NCBI GenBank assembly: GCA_003513555.1
Contig: DOPG01000290.1
Location: 1 to 33,679, forward strand
DNA length: 33,679 bases
Origin: Rhodopirellula sp.
Lineage (GTDB): Bacteria; Planctomycetota; Planctomycetia; Pirellulales; Pirellulaceae
Direction: 5' to 3'
The position numbers were made by a program, and so were the translations under genes. Below are positions 7,918-16,015 of the stretch, in pieces; position 1 is the stretch's first letter, and each line of letters starts with the position of its first letter. The notes under the pieces were generated by a model. The model saw only the letters and a list, made by a program, of their open reading frames with translations, made no database searches and was not told the DNA's origin.

Positions 7918-10266
7918 GTGAACAACGACTCACAGGACCCTACCGAACACCAAACATTGGGCGGTCAAGCGACCAGCAAGAAACTATCAATGGAGGCGAC
8001 AACGCCACCCGCTGATGTTCCTGGCTATCGTCTCACGCAATTTCTCGGAGCAGGGGCATTCGGACAAGTTTGGGTCGGCCGCGATCTAAACACCGGCCGC
8101 GATGTTGCCGTCAAATTTTACCTGCACCGGGGCGGTGTCAACTGGTCGCTGCTCAGCCGCGAAGTCAAGAACTTAGTGCAAATGTCGGCTGACCGATATG
8201 TGGTACAGGTGCTGGAAGTCGGCTGGGACGTCGACCCACCGTTCTATGTCATGGAATTGGTACGCGGAGGATCGTTGGAAGACCTGCTGAAAGTTCGCCA
8301 GCATTTGCCAACGGATCAAGCAGTTGAAATGTTCCGCAAAATGTGCATTGGCTTAGACCACTGCCACTCCAAGGGTGTTCTGCACTGCGACTTGAAGCCT
8401 GCAAATATTCTATTGGGTGACGAGGATGAGCCACGTCTGGCAGACTTTGGCCAAAGTCGCCTATCCAGTGACCAGACTCCGGCACTGGGAACCCTGTTCT
8501 ACATGGCTCCAGAGCAAGCAGACCTCACGTCATCACCTGATGTGCGTTGGGACGTTTATGCCATGGGTGCCATTCTGTATCGCATGCTAACTGGCAATGC
8601 CCCTCACCGAGACGATTCCTTCGTCCAACAACTTGACACTGCCGGTTCGCTCAAAACACGACTTCAGCGGTATCGCGAATCGATTGTTTCCAGCCCACCG
8701 CCTGAAGCTCATTTCGAGTGCCCCGGGGTCGATCGTACTCTGGCAAGAATCGTTTCAAAGTGTTTGAACGCCAAGCCACAAGACCGTTACTCCAACGCAC
8801 AGCAAATTTTGCAGGATCTCGCACGTCGTGATGCCGCGCGTGCGAAACGGCCATTGATGTTACTTGGAATCGTGGGCCCCCTGCTGGTGCTACTGGCCAC
8901 TTGTTTCTTCGGGTACCGCAGCATCGCTAAGGCCACAGAGAGCACACTCGTTGCTCTCCGCACGGAAGCTAAAGGCAGCAATGAACTCGCCGCGACATTT
9001 GCCGCAAAGACACTGGAAAATGAAATCGACCGATATTTCCAAGTGACAAAGAATGAGGCCCACCGCCCTGTATTCCTTGATCAGTTAGAGACCACACTGG
9101 AAACAGAAAAAGTCGTGACTGCACTTCAACAAATTGCAGCCATGGGAACTCCGGCCCAAACACATGGTTCAACGGTGCCGCGCGCCAACCTTTTGGAACT
9201 CGAACAGCAAAACAAGTTAAATACACTGCTTCAAATCCAACTAGCACGTTACACCAAGCCAGATGCCAACTCACGTCAACCGAGACTGGCAAGCATGTTT
9301 GTGACCGATAACCATGGCACGATCATTGGAATTGCTTACCAAAACACGGATGAAATCAAACCGGAGGAGAACAGCGTTGGCAAAAACTTCAGCTACCGCA
9401 CCTACTTTCATGGCGGAAGCATCGACAAACCCAAACAAACCACCCGAATTTCCGAATCAAGACCAATCACTTCCACACACCTGTCTGCAGCGTTTCAAAG
9501 CACAGCAACCGGACTTTGGAAAGTTGCAATCAGCACGCCTCTTTATCTTTCGGACGAACATTCTCAACCTGATGCCATATTCGTTACCACTGTAAACCTT
9601 GGAGATATTGAGTTACTACAGACTGAAGGAGCTTCCGATCAGATCGCCGTATTAGTGGAATCCCGTGAAGACCGTGCAGAGGGCACGATTCTTCAGCATC
9701 CACTCATGGATGCCCGACGCAACGCAGGAGCAAAACCAGGTAAAAAGAAGTACCAAATCGACAGGCACGTAATGCGTGACCTACTTACTGGCCAAATCGA
9801 AATTTATAAAGATCCACTCGCAGATAACACTGGGTTAGCCAAAGGCTACAACGGAGATTGGATCGCGTCCGTGCACCCAGTGAAACTGCCTCTCGATGAG
9901 GACGATGAAGAGACCCCATTCGACAAGTCAACCGAGCGGGAAGCCCTGGACCCGCCGCCTCCGCCCACCGAACTGCCTGAGGGGTCAGTCCGCGAGACCG
10001 ACGAACAGATCACAGACTTAGTGGTACTTGTTCAATACCGCCTCGAGACAGTAAACACCCCTGTTTTCGAAATGCAGTCCGCACTAATCCGCGAAGGGGT
10101 ACTCGCAATCATCTCAATTTTGGCCGTCACTTTGACACTCTGGTTCTTTGTTCAGCGGGTCGGTCGGCCATACCGTGAATCGCGTGGACGGCTGGAAGAT
10201 TCCATGAGTAACAACAGCAACAAGACGGTTGCCGACAACCCTGCCAAGACAATCACACTCCATTAG
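7918..10266 (+). CDS. Receptor-type Ser/Thr protein kinase (Hanks type) with extracytoplasmic Cache-like sensor
   Basis: This is a 782-residue protein. The kinase domain spans about 36-305: glycine loop GAGAFGQV at 44-51, VAVK with Lys66, catalytic loop HCDLKPAN at 156-163 (Asp158), DFG at 176-178 and APE at 197-199. The usual Arg before the catalytic Asp is Cys157, making it a non-RD kinase. A membrane helix at about 313-333 leads into a roughly 390-residue outer region with a Cache-like signature (SYRTYFHGG at 492-500). A second helix (about 726-745) ends in a short Asn/Ser/Thr-rich cytoplasmic tail. The layout implies sensing of a small external ligand and phosphorylation of cytoplasmic targets. 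The start is a GTG at 7918 with only a distant AGGA; an ATG at 7990, still before the kinase domain, is an alternative. It stands alone, divergent from the amidohydrolase and convergent with the dehydrogenase. Confidence 0.93.
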   Translation: MNNDSQDPTEHQTLGGQATSKKLSMEATTPPADVPGYRLTQFLGAGAFGQVWVGRDLNTGRDVAVKFYLHRGGVNWSLLSREVKNLVQMSADRYVVQVLEVGWDVDPPFYVMELVRGGSLEDLLKVRQHLPTDQAVEMFRKMCIGLDHCHSKGVLHCDLKPANILLGDEDEPRLADFGQSRLSSDQTPALGTLFYMAPEQADLTSSPDVRWDVYAMGAILYRMLTGNAPHRDDSFVQQLDTAGSLKTRLQRYRESIVSSPPPEAHFECPGVDRTLARIVSKCLNAKPQDRYSNAQQILQDLARRDAARAKRPLMLLGIVGPLLVLLATCFFGYRSIAKATESTLVALRTEAKGSNELAATFAAKTLENEIDRYFQVTKNEAHRPVFLDQLETTLETEKVVTALQQIAAMGTPAQTHGSTVPRANLLELEQQNKLNTLLQIQLARYTKPDANSRQPRLASMFVTDNHGTIIGIAYQNTDEIKPEENSVGKNFSYRTYFHGGSIDKPKQTTRISESRPITSTHLSAAFQSTATGLWKVAISTPLYLSDEHSQPDAIFVTTVNLGDIELLQTEGASDQIAVLVESREDRAEGTILQHPLMDARRNAGAKPGKKKYQIDRHVMRDLLTGQIEIYKDPLADNTGLAKGYNGDWIASVHPVKLPLDEDDEETPFDKSTEREALDPPPPPTELPEGSVRETDEQITDLVVLVQYRLETVNTPVFEMQSALIREGVLAIISILAVTLTLWFFVQRVGRPYRESRGRLEDSMSNNSNKTVADNPAKTITLH

Positions 10267-10370
10267 CACGCCACCGACCCAAGTCGGCAGGCAAAAGTCA
10301 AATCTCTATTCATCAGATGGAAAAATCAACCCATTCTGCGGCGTGATCTGCCATCAATTGGAATGACGCC
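10267..10370. other. Convergent intergenic region with weak hairpin
   Basis: A 5-bp stem CCGAC/GTCGG (10274-10278 with 10283-10287, loop CCAA) lies just after the kinase stop but has no following T run. It might contribute to termination in this convergent gap. I see nothing else here. Confidence 0.3.
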
Positions 10371-11381
10371 TTAACTGCTCGGCTTATTGATCACATTTCG
10401 TAACATCTGCCCCGTTAGAGCACGACGGCAAGCCTCAGCACCTTTACGACGCATATCAGCCAGGCCTTCTTCGCAGTAAAAGGCCGAATGGGGATTTATG
10501 ATGAGGCGTTCATGTGCGGGATGATCCGAATCACGCCAGGCCAGCAACAGAGGATTCTGCGGACTCGGCGGCTCCTCGGCAATCACATCAATCGCAGCTC
10601 CTGCAAGCCGTCCTTCCTTGATCGCTGGGGGGATTGCTGCTGTATCAACGACATCACCCCGCGAGGTGTTGACCAGATAGCTCCCCATTGGTAGCCAACC
10701 AAGCGTCTCAGAATTAATCATATGGCGTGAATGCTCATTCAGCGGACAGTGCAAACTCAACACAAACGATTCACCCATCAGTTCCTGTAACGACTCCACG
10801 CGTTTCACACCGATCGCCTTGTCGTACCCATCTGGCTTGAATGGATCATAGAAGCGAACATCCATCCCCATCGCCAGGGCACGCCTGGCAGTCGCAGTAC
10901 CTATTCTTCCCAAGCCAACGATGCCAAAAACACGTCCCCGCTGCCGATAAAGCGGAGGAGCCACATGATACATCCAGGGATCGGGCTGTGAACGCATTCG
11001 AAGGTTGTACAAATTGATTCCCCGAGTAAGCGCAAGGGCCATCCCGATAGCAGAATCAGCGACTTCTTCAGTTCCATAGTCGGGCACATTTGCGACAGGG
11101 ATCCCGCGTTGCCCTGCAAGAACGTGGTCCACATTATCAAAGCCAACCCCACACCGAACAATCAACTTACAACACTCAAGCCGCTGAATTGTCTCAGCAG
11201 ACAGAGCCAAGTTGTGATAAAGCATCACAGCATCAGCTGTATCAATTTTCCCATGTAGCTCACTTTCATCATACGCATCATGCGCCTCAACCGTAGCGAC
11301 GCCGTCCAGAACTTCACGCTCGATCTCCAAGGAATCATTGATAAAATCAGTGATTACAACGCGTGGTTTTTCAATTGCCAT
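10371..11381 (-). CDS. NAD-dependent D-2-hydroxyacid dehydrogenase, CtBP-like
   Basis: I choose the ATG at 11381 (336 residues) because it has AAGGA at 11393-11397 upstream and avoids overlap with the UxaA-family gene that ends at 11431; the longer frame adds 69 unrelated residues. The protein shows the NAD-binding GLGRIG at 156-161 and the catalytic trio R241 (NTSRGDVVD), E270 (AEEP) and H298 (INPHSAFY). The segment after the His (AFYCEEGL) resembles the CtBP branch of the family. It would interconvert a 2-oxoacid and a D-2-hydroxyacid in the cytoplasm. The gene follows the altronate-dehydratase-like gene on the same strand after about 50 bases, so a shared role in sugar-acid catabolism is likely. 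The exact substrate is unknown. Confidence 0.88.
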   Translation of the reverse strand: MAIEKPRVVITDFINDSLEIEREVLDGVATVEAHDAYDESELHGKIDTADAVMLYHNLALSAETIQRLECCKLIVRCGVGFDNVDHVLAGQRGIPVANVPDYGTEEVADSAIGMALALTRGINLYNLRMRSQPDPWMYHVAPPLYRQRGRVFGIVGLGRIGTATARRALAMGMDVRFYDPFKPDGYDKAIGVKRVESLQELMGESFVLSLHCPLNEHSRHMINSETLGWLPMGSYLVNTSRGDVVDTAAIPPAIKEGRLAGAAIDVIAEEPPSPQNPLLLAWRDSDHPAHERLIINPHSAFYCEEGLADMRRKGAEACRRALTGQMLRNVINKPSS

Positions 11382-11430
11382 TTTTAATAATATCCTTCGA
11401 TCTATTAGCTGCTTGTTCAAATCGCCCCAG

Positions 11431-12993
11431 TCAAACCGTGGGACCAACGGTCCAGGGTACGAATTCATGGTCGCCAAATCCCTGCATTTCACTGCACGTC
11501 TGCTGTCCGCTCGCAACACGCAAAGCAAATTCGAAAAACTCATCACCAACAGACTGCAAATCCCGCCCCTCAAGGACAGACCCCGCATTCAGGTCCATAT
11601 CTTCGCGCATGCGATGGAAGAGGTTGGAGTTAGTGGCAATCTTGATCACAGGCGTCGGCTTACATCCATAACAACTGCCACGCCCCGTGGTGAACATGAC
11701 TAGATTCGCGCCGCCGGCGACTTTCCCTGTCACGCTCGCCGGATCAAACCCTGGCGAGTCCATCACAACCAGACCATGTGCATTCATTTTCTCACCGTAC
11801 TCGAACACCGCCTCCAACGCGGTACCACCACTCTTTGATACGGCACCGAGTGATTTTTCTGTTATCGTGGTCAGGCCGCCAGCTTTGTTGCCAACCGATG
11901 GATTGTTATCGATTTGCCCACCATATCGGCCCACATATTCTTTCCACCACTCAATTCGATCCAGCAGTTTCTTGGCCACCTCCTTGGATCGACTGCGTCG
12001 AACCAGCAGTTGCTCGGCACCGTAAAGCTCGGTTGTTTCCGAGATGACCGAAAGCCCACCACAAGCAACAATTCGATCGGAGACAACGCCGACAGCAGGA
12101 TTAGCAGTCAAACCTGAGTAACCATCACTGCCTCCGCATTCGACAGCCAGACTTAAATACGACGCGTCAACAGTCTCTCGTTCAAATTGATTCGCCCGCT
12201 CCAAAACCTGCTCGAGCAAGGCATCGGCTTTTTCGATGGTCTGCCGGGTTCCCCCTTCAGTTTGCATCGTCAACATGGGAATGCCACCGTCTCGGGTCAG
12301 TTGCGTGCCATCTGGAGCATGTAATGAAACGACACCATGGTGCTGCTGCAGATATCCTCCCGTTGTTTGCTCACAACCCAGGCCGACAATCAAACAACCC
12401 CCGACATTGGGATGTTTCGCGTAACCTGCCAAAACGCGGCCAAGCATTTGGTGCTTGAGACCGTTGTATTCGAGAGCACACCCGGTGGTGTGAGTCACGG
12501 CAAAAACACCGTCCACATGAGGCCAGCGTTGCATTCGCTCTTGCGTAAAACGGGAAACCACTTGATGGCAAACCGTTGCGCTGCAATTCACAGTTGACAC
12601 AACGGCAACGTAATTCCGGGTGCCAACGCGTCCGTCAGGCCGGCAAAATCCCTCGAATGTCCGAGAAATCCGCTCAGGCGACGGCGGTGGATTGATTTCG
12701 CTCAGATCATCTGAAACGACATGATGATCGGTCAAATTTTGTGTGTGAACGTGGTCCCCGGAACGGATCTCGTTTGTGACCAGCCCGATGGGCTGCCCAT
12801 ATTTCACGATAGAATCACCTACCTTGGCTCCACTGACGGCAATCTTGTGACCGGCAGGAATGTCATGGGCAACAATCAGATTGTGCCCCCCCAATTCAAT
12901 CGCTTCCCCGCGTTTGAGCGGTTTCGTTGCAACAGCGACATTATCAGCAGGGTCAAGTCTGATCAGCCCGGAGTTTTCTGTTGCCTGGTTCAT
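11431..12993 (-). CDS. uxaA: UxaA-family (altronate/galactarate) dehydratase
   Basis: The protein has 520 residues from the ATG at 12993, near the roughly 495 of E. coli UxaA. The longer frame to 13170 adds a basic segment with no family match; an ATG at 13011 is a near alternative. An N-terminal SAF-like domain (LIRLDPADNVAVA, about 10-85) precedes the large catalytic part. That part carries conserved Cys-containing blocks: NCSATVCHQV, TTGCALEYNG, VECGGSDGYSGLTANP and GRGSCYGCKPTPVIK. UxaA removes water from D-altronate to give 2-keto-3-deoxygluconate in an iron-dependent reaction; galactarate dehydratase is related, so the substrate here is inferred. It is the first gene of a probable two-gene unit with the D-2-hydroxyacid dehydrogenase. 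The sucC gene is divergent, about 195 bases away. Confidence 0.85.
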   Translation of the reverse strand: MNQATENSGLIRLDPADNVAVATKPLKRGEAIELGGHNLIVAHDIPAGHKIAVSGAKVGDSIVKYGQPIGLVTNEIRSGDHVHTQNLTDHHVVSDDLSEINPPPSPERISRTFEGFCRPDGRVGTRNYVAVVSTVNCSATVCHQVVSRFTQERMQRWPHVDGVFAVTHTTGCALEYNGLKHQMLGRVLAGYAKHPNVGGCLIVGLGCEQTTGGYLQQHHGVVSLHAPDGTQLTRDGGIPMLTMQTEGGTRQTIEKADALLEQVLERANQFERETVDASYLSLAVECGGSDGYSGLTANPAVGVVSDRIVACGGLSVISETTELYGAEQLLVRRSRSKEVAKKLLDRIEWWKEYVGRYGGQIDNNPSVGNKAGGLTTITEKSLGAVSKSGGTALEAVFEYGEKMNAHGLVVMDSPGFDPASVTGKVAGGANLVMFTTGRGSCYGCKPTPVIKIATNSNLFHRMREDMDLNAGSVLEGRDLQSVGDEFFEFALRVASGQQTCSEMQGFGDHEFVPWTVGPTV

Positions 12994-13187
12994 TTTTGTT
13001 CCACGTTGCATCTTCTTTTTGGAGCGGAAAAGTGGTCGAAACCGACTTCGAACGGGTAAGTTTTGAGAATGATCGTAAAAACTTCGAGCGAGGACGTCTT
13101 GCCCATGGTTCCTGACCTCAATGCTGGTGCTTATATTTCCATCATCGCAAATCTGTACGAAGCGACCCAACAGCTAAGAATCATTCG

Positions 13188-14372
13188 ATGAAGATCCACG
13201 AATATCAGGGCAAAGAGTTATTCCGCCAAGCTGGTGTGCCAGTCTTGGAGGGAATTGTAGCCACTACACCGGAGGAAGCCGTCGCTGCCTACGAAAAACT
13301 TGGAGGCGCCATAGCGGTAGTGAAATCTCAAATTCACGCCGGTGGGCGAGGAAAAGGCACCGTCCGGGACAACCCAGACCAAAAAGGCGTGGTGGTTTGC
13401 AAGAGCAGCGACGAAGTAAAAGCCGCCGCTGCAGGTTTACTTGGAAAGACGCTGGTCACGATCCAGACTGGCCCCGAGGGCAAGACCGTCAATCAAGTGT
13501 TTGTCGAAGCGGGCTGCGACATCGCAAGAGAATTGTATCTCGGCATTGTCTTGGACCGCGCCTCCTCAAAGCCCGTATTAATGGCCAGTACGGAAGGTGG
13601 CGTTGAGATTGAGAAGGTCGCCGAGGAAACGCCCGAATTGATTTTCAAGGAACATTTTGATCCGGCAATCGGCTTGGAAGGCTTCCAAGTTCGGAAACTT
13701 TGCAAAAAGTTGGGGATCACTGGCCACGCTGCGAAGGCAGCCGCCCGCTTCATGCCCGCCATCTGCCGATTTTTTGTCGACTACGATTGCTCCCTGACGG
13801 AAATTAATCCACTGGTCATCACGGGTGATGATCAGATGATCGCGTTGGATGCGAAAATCACCTTCGATGGCAATGCCCTGTTCCGCCACAAAGACCTGCT
13901 GGAACTGCGAGACCTGTCTGAAGAGGAGCCCAGTGAGGTAAGGGCCAGTGAGTCTGGCCTCAGTTACGTCAAACTGGAGGGCAACATCGGCTGCCTCGTC
14001 AATGGTGCCGGACTGGCGATGTCAACAATGGACATCATCAAGTATCACGGTGGACAACCTGCCAACTTCCTTGATGTCGGAGGCGGGGCAAACGCCGCAC
14101 AAGTAACAGAAGCATTTCGAATTCTGTTATCCGACCCCAACTGCAAGGGTGTTCTAGTCAACATATTCGGTGGCATCGCTCGGTGTACGACCATCGCAGC
14201 CGCACTGATCGAGGCCAGCCAGACTGTAGGTTTCACTGTGCCACTGGTAGTACGACTGGAAGGTACCGAAGTCGAAGAAGGGCGAAAAATGCTGGCGGAC
14301 AGCGATGTCGACATCATTAGCGCCACTGACATCACCGACGCAGCGAAAAAGATCGTTGCAGCAGTTGGCTAA
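13188..14372 (+). CDS. sucC: Succinyl-CoA synthetase beta subunit
   Basis: The 394-residue protein (E. coli SucC has 388) begins MKIHEYQGKELF, the standard family start, so the ATG at 13188 is firm. An ATP-grasp fold is evident: the nucleotide-binding part with HAGGRGKG near residue 46, the metal-site region LTEINPLVI at about 204-212, and the C-terminal CoA-ligase part with NIFGGIARC. With SucD it converts succinyl-CoA, phosphate and NDP to succinate, CoA and NTP in the TCA cycle. sucD follows after 82 bases on the same strand. Confidence 0.97.
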   Translation: MKIHEYQGKELFRQAGVPVLEGIVATTPEEAVAAYEKLGGAIAVVKSQIHAGGRGKGTVRDNPDQKGVVVCKSSDEVKAAAAGLLGKTLVTIQTGPEGKTVNQVFVEAGCDIARELYLGIVLDRASSKPVLMASTEGGVEIEKVAEETPELIFKEHFDPAIGLEGFQVRKLCKKLGITGHAAKAAARFMPAICRFFVDYDCSLTEINPLVITGDDQMIALDAKITFDGNALFRHKDLLELRDLSEEEPSEVRASESGLSYVKLEGNIGCLVNGAGLAMSTMDIIKYHGGQPANFLDVGGGANAAQVTEAFRILLSDPNCKGVLVNIFGGIARCTTIAAALIEASQTVGFTVPLVVRLEGTEVEEGRKMLADSDVDIISATDITDAAKKIVAAVG

Positions 14373-14377
14373 GTGAA

Positions 14378-14394
14378 CACAACACTTCGTTGTG
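14378..14394 (+). other. Small intercistronic hairpin between sucC and sucD
   Basis: CACAA (14378-14382) and TTGTG (14390-14394) can pair across a 7-base loop just after the sucC stop. There is no T run, so it is more likely a processing or stability element than a terminator, if it matters at all. Confidence 0.25.
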
Positions 14395-14454
14395 ACCACA
14401 AGTAATAACAAGACACTCCGAATCAACTCCCATTTTTCACTAAACGATTCGAAC

Positions 14455-15330
14455 ATGAGCATTCTGGTTGACGGCAATACGAAAGTCATTTGTCAGGGCA
14501 TTACAGGCAACGCAGGCACCTTCCATTCACTCGGATGCCGAGATTATGGAACGCAAATGGTTGGCGGTGTCACACCGGGCAAGGGTGGCCAAAACGTTGA
14601 GGGGATCCCTGTTTTCGATACGGTCGAAGAGGCTGTAGAGCAGACTGGTGCCGACGCGACCATGATCTTCGTTCCTCCTCCGTTCACTGCCGATGCCATC
14701 CTTGAAGCAGTTGACGCTGGCATCAAAGTCATTGCTGCGATCACGGAGGGAGTTCCAGTTCTGGACATGGTCCGAGTCTACGAAAAAGTACGAGCAAGCG
14801 GCTCAGTTTTGATCGGGCCGAACTGCCCTGGGCTGATCACGCCTGGTTCATGCAAAATCGGGATTATGCCCGGCTACATCCACAACCCCGGCAAAGTCGG
14901 AGTCATGAGCCGCAGTGGCACGCTGACCTACGAAGCGGTGTGGCAAACAAGCAATCTTGGTCTGGGTCAAAGCACCTGCGTTGGACTTGGAGGCGACCCG
15001 ATCGTTGGCACGAGCTTCATCGATCTACTTGCCCGCTATCAAGAAGATCCACAAACTGAAGCGATCCTGATGATTGGCGAGATTGGTGGTTCAGCAGAAG
15101 AAGAAGCAGCCGCTTTTGCCAAGGCAAACGTGACCAAGCCCGTTGCCGCCTTTATCGCTGGCCGTACGGCTCCGCCAGGCAAACGCATGGGCCACGCAGG
15201 GGCCATTATCAGCGGCGGAAAAGGGACAGCCGAGGAAAAAGTTGCTGCCCTCGAAGATGCTGGCATTGTTGTCGCCCCAACACCTGCAGATATGGGCGAT
15301 GCCGTGGTTAAGGCCATAGCAAAATGCTAG
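14455..15330 (+). CDS. sucD: Succinyl-CoA synthetase alpha subunit
   Basis: The start is placed at the ATG at 14455 (MSILVDGNTKV), giving 291 residues against 289 in E. coli. The longer frame from a GTG at 14392 adds 21 residues not found in the family. The CoA-binding Rossmann part has QGITGNAGTFHS near 14-25. The phosphohistidine loop GHAGAIISGGKGTAEEK places the catalytic His at residue 247. It forms the catalytic heteromer with SucC. No Shine-Dalgarno is visible before the chosen ATG. The downstream 244-base gap is convergent with the gene at 15575; it contains weak stems (GCACTG/CAGTGC at 15373-15393; GTTGC/GCAAC at 15484-15502) but no T-tract terminator. Confidence 0.96.
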   Translation: MSILVDGNTKVICQGITGNAGTFHSLGCRDYGTQMVGGVTPGKGGQNVEGIPVFDTVEEAVEQTGADATMIFVPPPFTADAILEAVDAGIKVIAAITEGVPVLDMVRVYEKVRASGSVLIGPNCPGLITPGSCKIGIMPGYIHNPGKVGVMSRSGTLTYEAVWQTSNLGLGQSTCVGLGGDPIVGTSFIDLLARYQEDPQTEAILMIGEIGGSAEEEAAAFAKANVTKPVAAFIAGRTAPPGKRMGHAGAIISGGKGTAEEKVAALEDAGIVVAPTPADMGDAVVKAIAKC

Positions 15331-15574
15331 CCGTGACACCGTCTGCTGCCCCCACTCACGGGGACTCACTCCGCACTGACTGAAAACCAGTGCATGAATG
15401 CATCCATCGCAGTGCGCACACGCCCAAGGCACGCAGTGCACGCACTACCGGGGCATGGAATGCAGCAAGCGACCTCTTATCCGGTTGCTGTGAGACCGCA
15501 ACAACGACACGGTTGCAGTTGCCCCAAACCAGGTAGCGACGGAATTGGTTCCCAACATACCCGTCGACTACGCT

Positions 15575-16015
15575 TCATCTGATTGCAATGAACGCGTAAT
15601 AGGCCATCAGTCCACCGCGGACCGTCCACAAGCCAGTTCGTATCCAATTACTGTTGACCAACCGGCGATAAATGGCCTCATCAAAACCACTGAGTAATTG
15701 AGTGTGGCAAGGAATCTGCAACACGACGGTGGAGAGCCAGATTAGCCCGATCAAGGCAAGACCAACGATAGCAGCCCCGCGTGGAAAACTGTCGGGTGCT
15801 GAGAACAGTAACAACACGGCGGTAGCCAACTCAAACAGCATGGGCACGCCAACAATCGGAGTGATGAGTCGGTTGTGGTCTGCCTCATACTGCTGAAATT
15901 GCTCAAGCCCTACGCGGTCGAACATGTTGTAATGCACAATCTGTACCATCCAGATCAGGCCAACCATGTACCAAGTCGCAATCAGGTTCACTACAAAAAG
16001 AGCTGATCCATTCAT
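15575..16015 (-). CDS. Small four-helix membrane protein of unknown function
   Basis: I do not recognise this 146-residue protein with certainty. Four hydrophobic helices fall at about 5-26, 50-72, 79-101 and 127-145. Polar residues near helix ends (HYNMF at 28-32, EADHN at 44-48, QIPCHTQ at 100-106) include three His and could bind a metal or quinone, which is speculation. Its ATG (16013-16015) overlaps the TGA of the epimerase gene as ATGA, so the two are probably translated together and may act in the same membrane or cofactor process. A DUF1772-like or other small integral-membrane family is possible. Confidence 0.75.
   Translation of the reverse strand: MNGSALFVVNLIATWYMVGLIWMVQIVHYNMFDRVGLEQFQQYEADHNRLITPIVGVPMLFELATAVLLLFSAPDSFPRGAAIVGLALIGLIWLSTVVLQIPCHTQLLSGFDEAIYRRLVNSNWIRTGLWTVRGGLMAYYAFIAIR

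Noticed and set aside
15373..15393. GCACTG/CAGTGC stem after sucD as a terminator
   Set aside because: Six-base stem with a 9-base loop and no T run on either strand; too weak to call.
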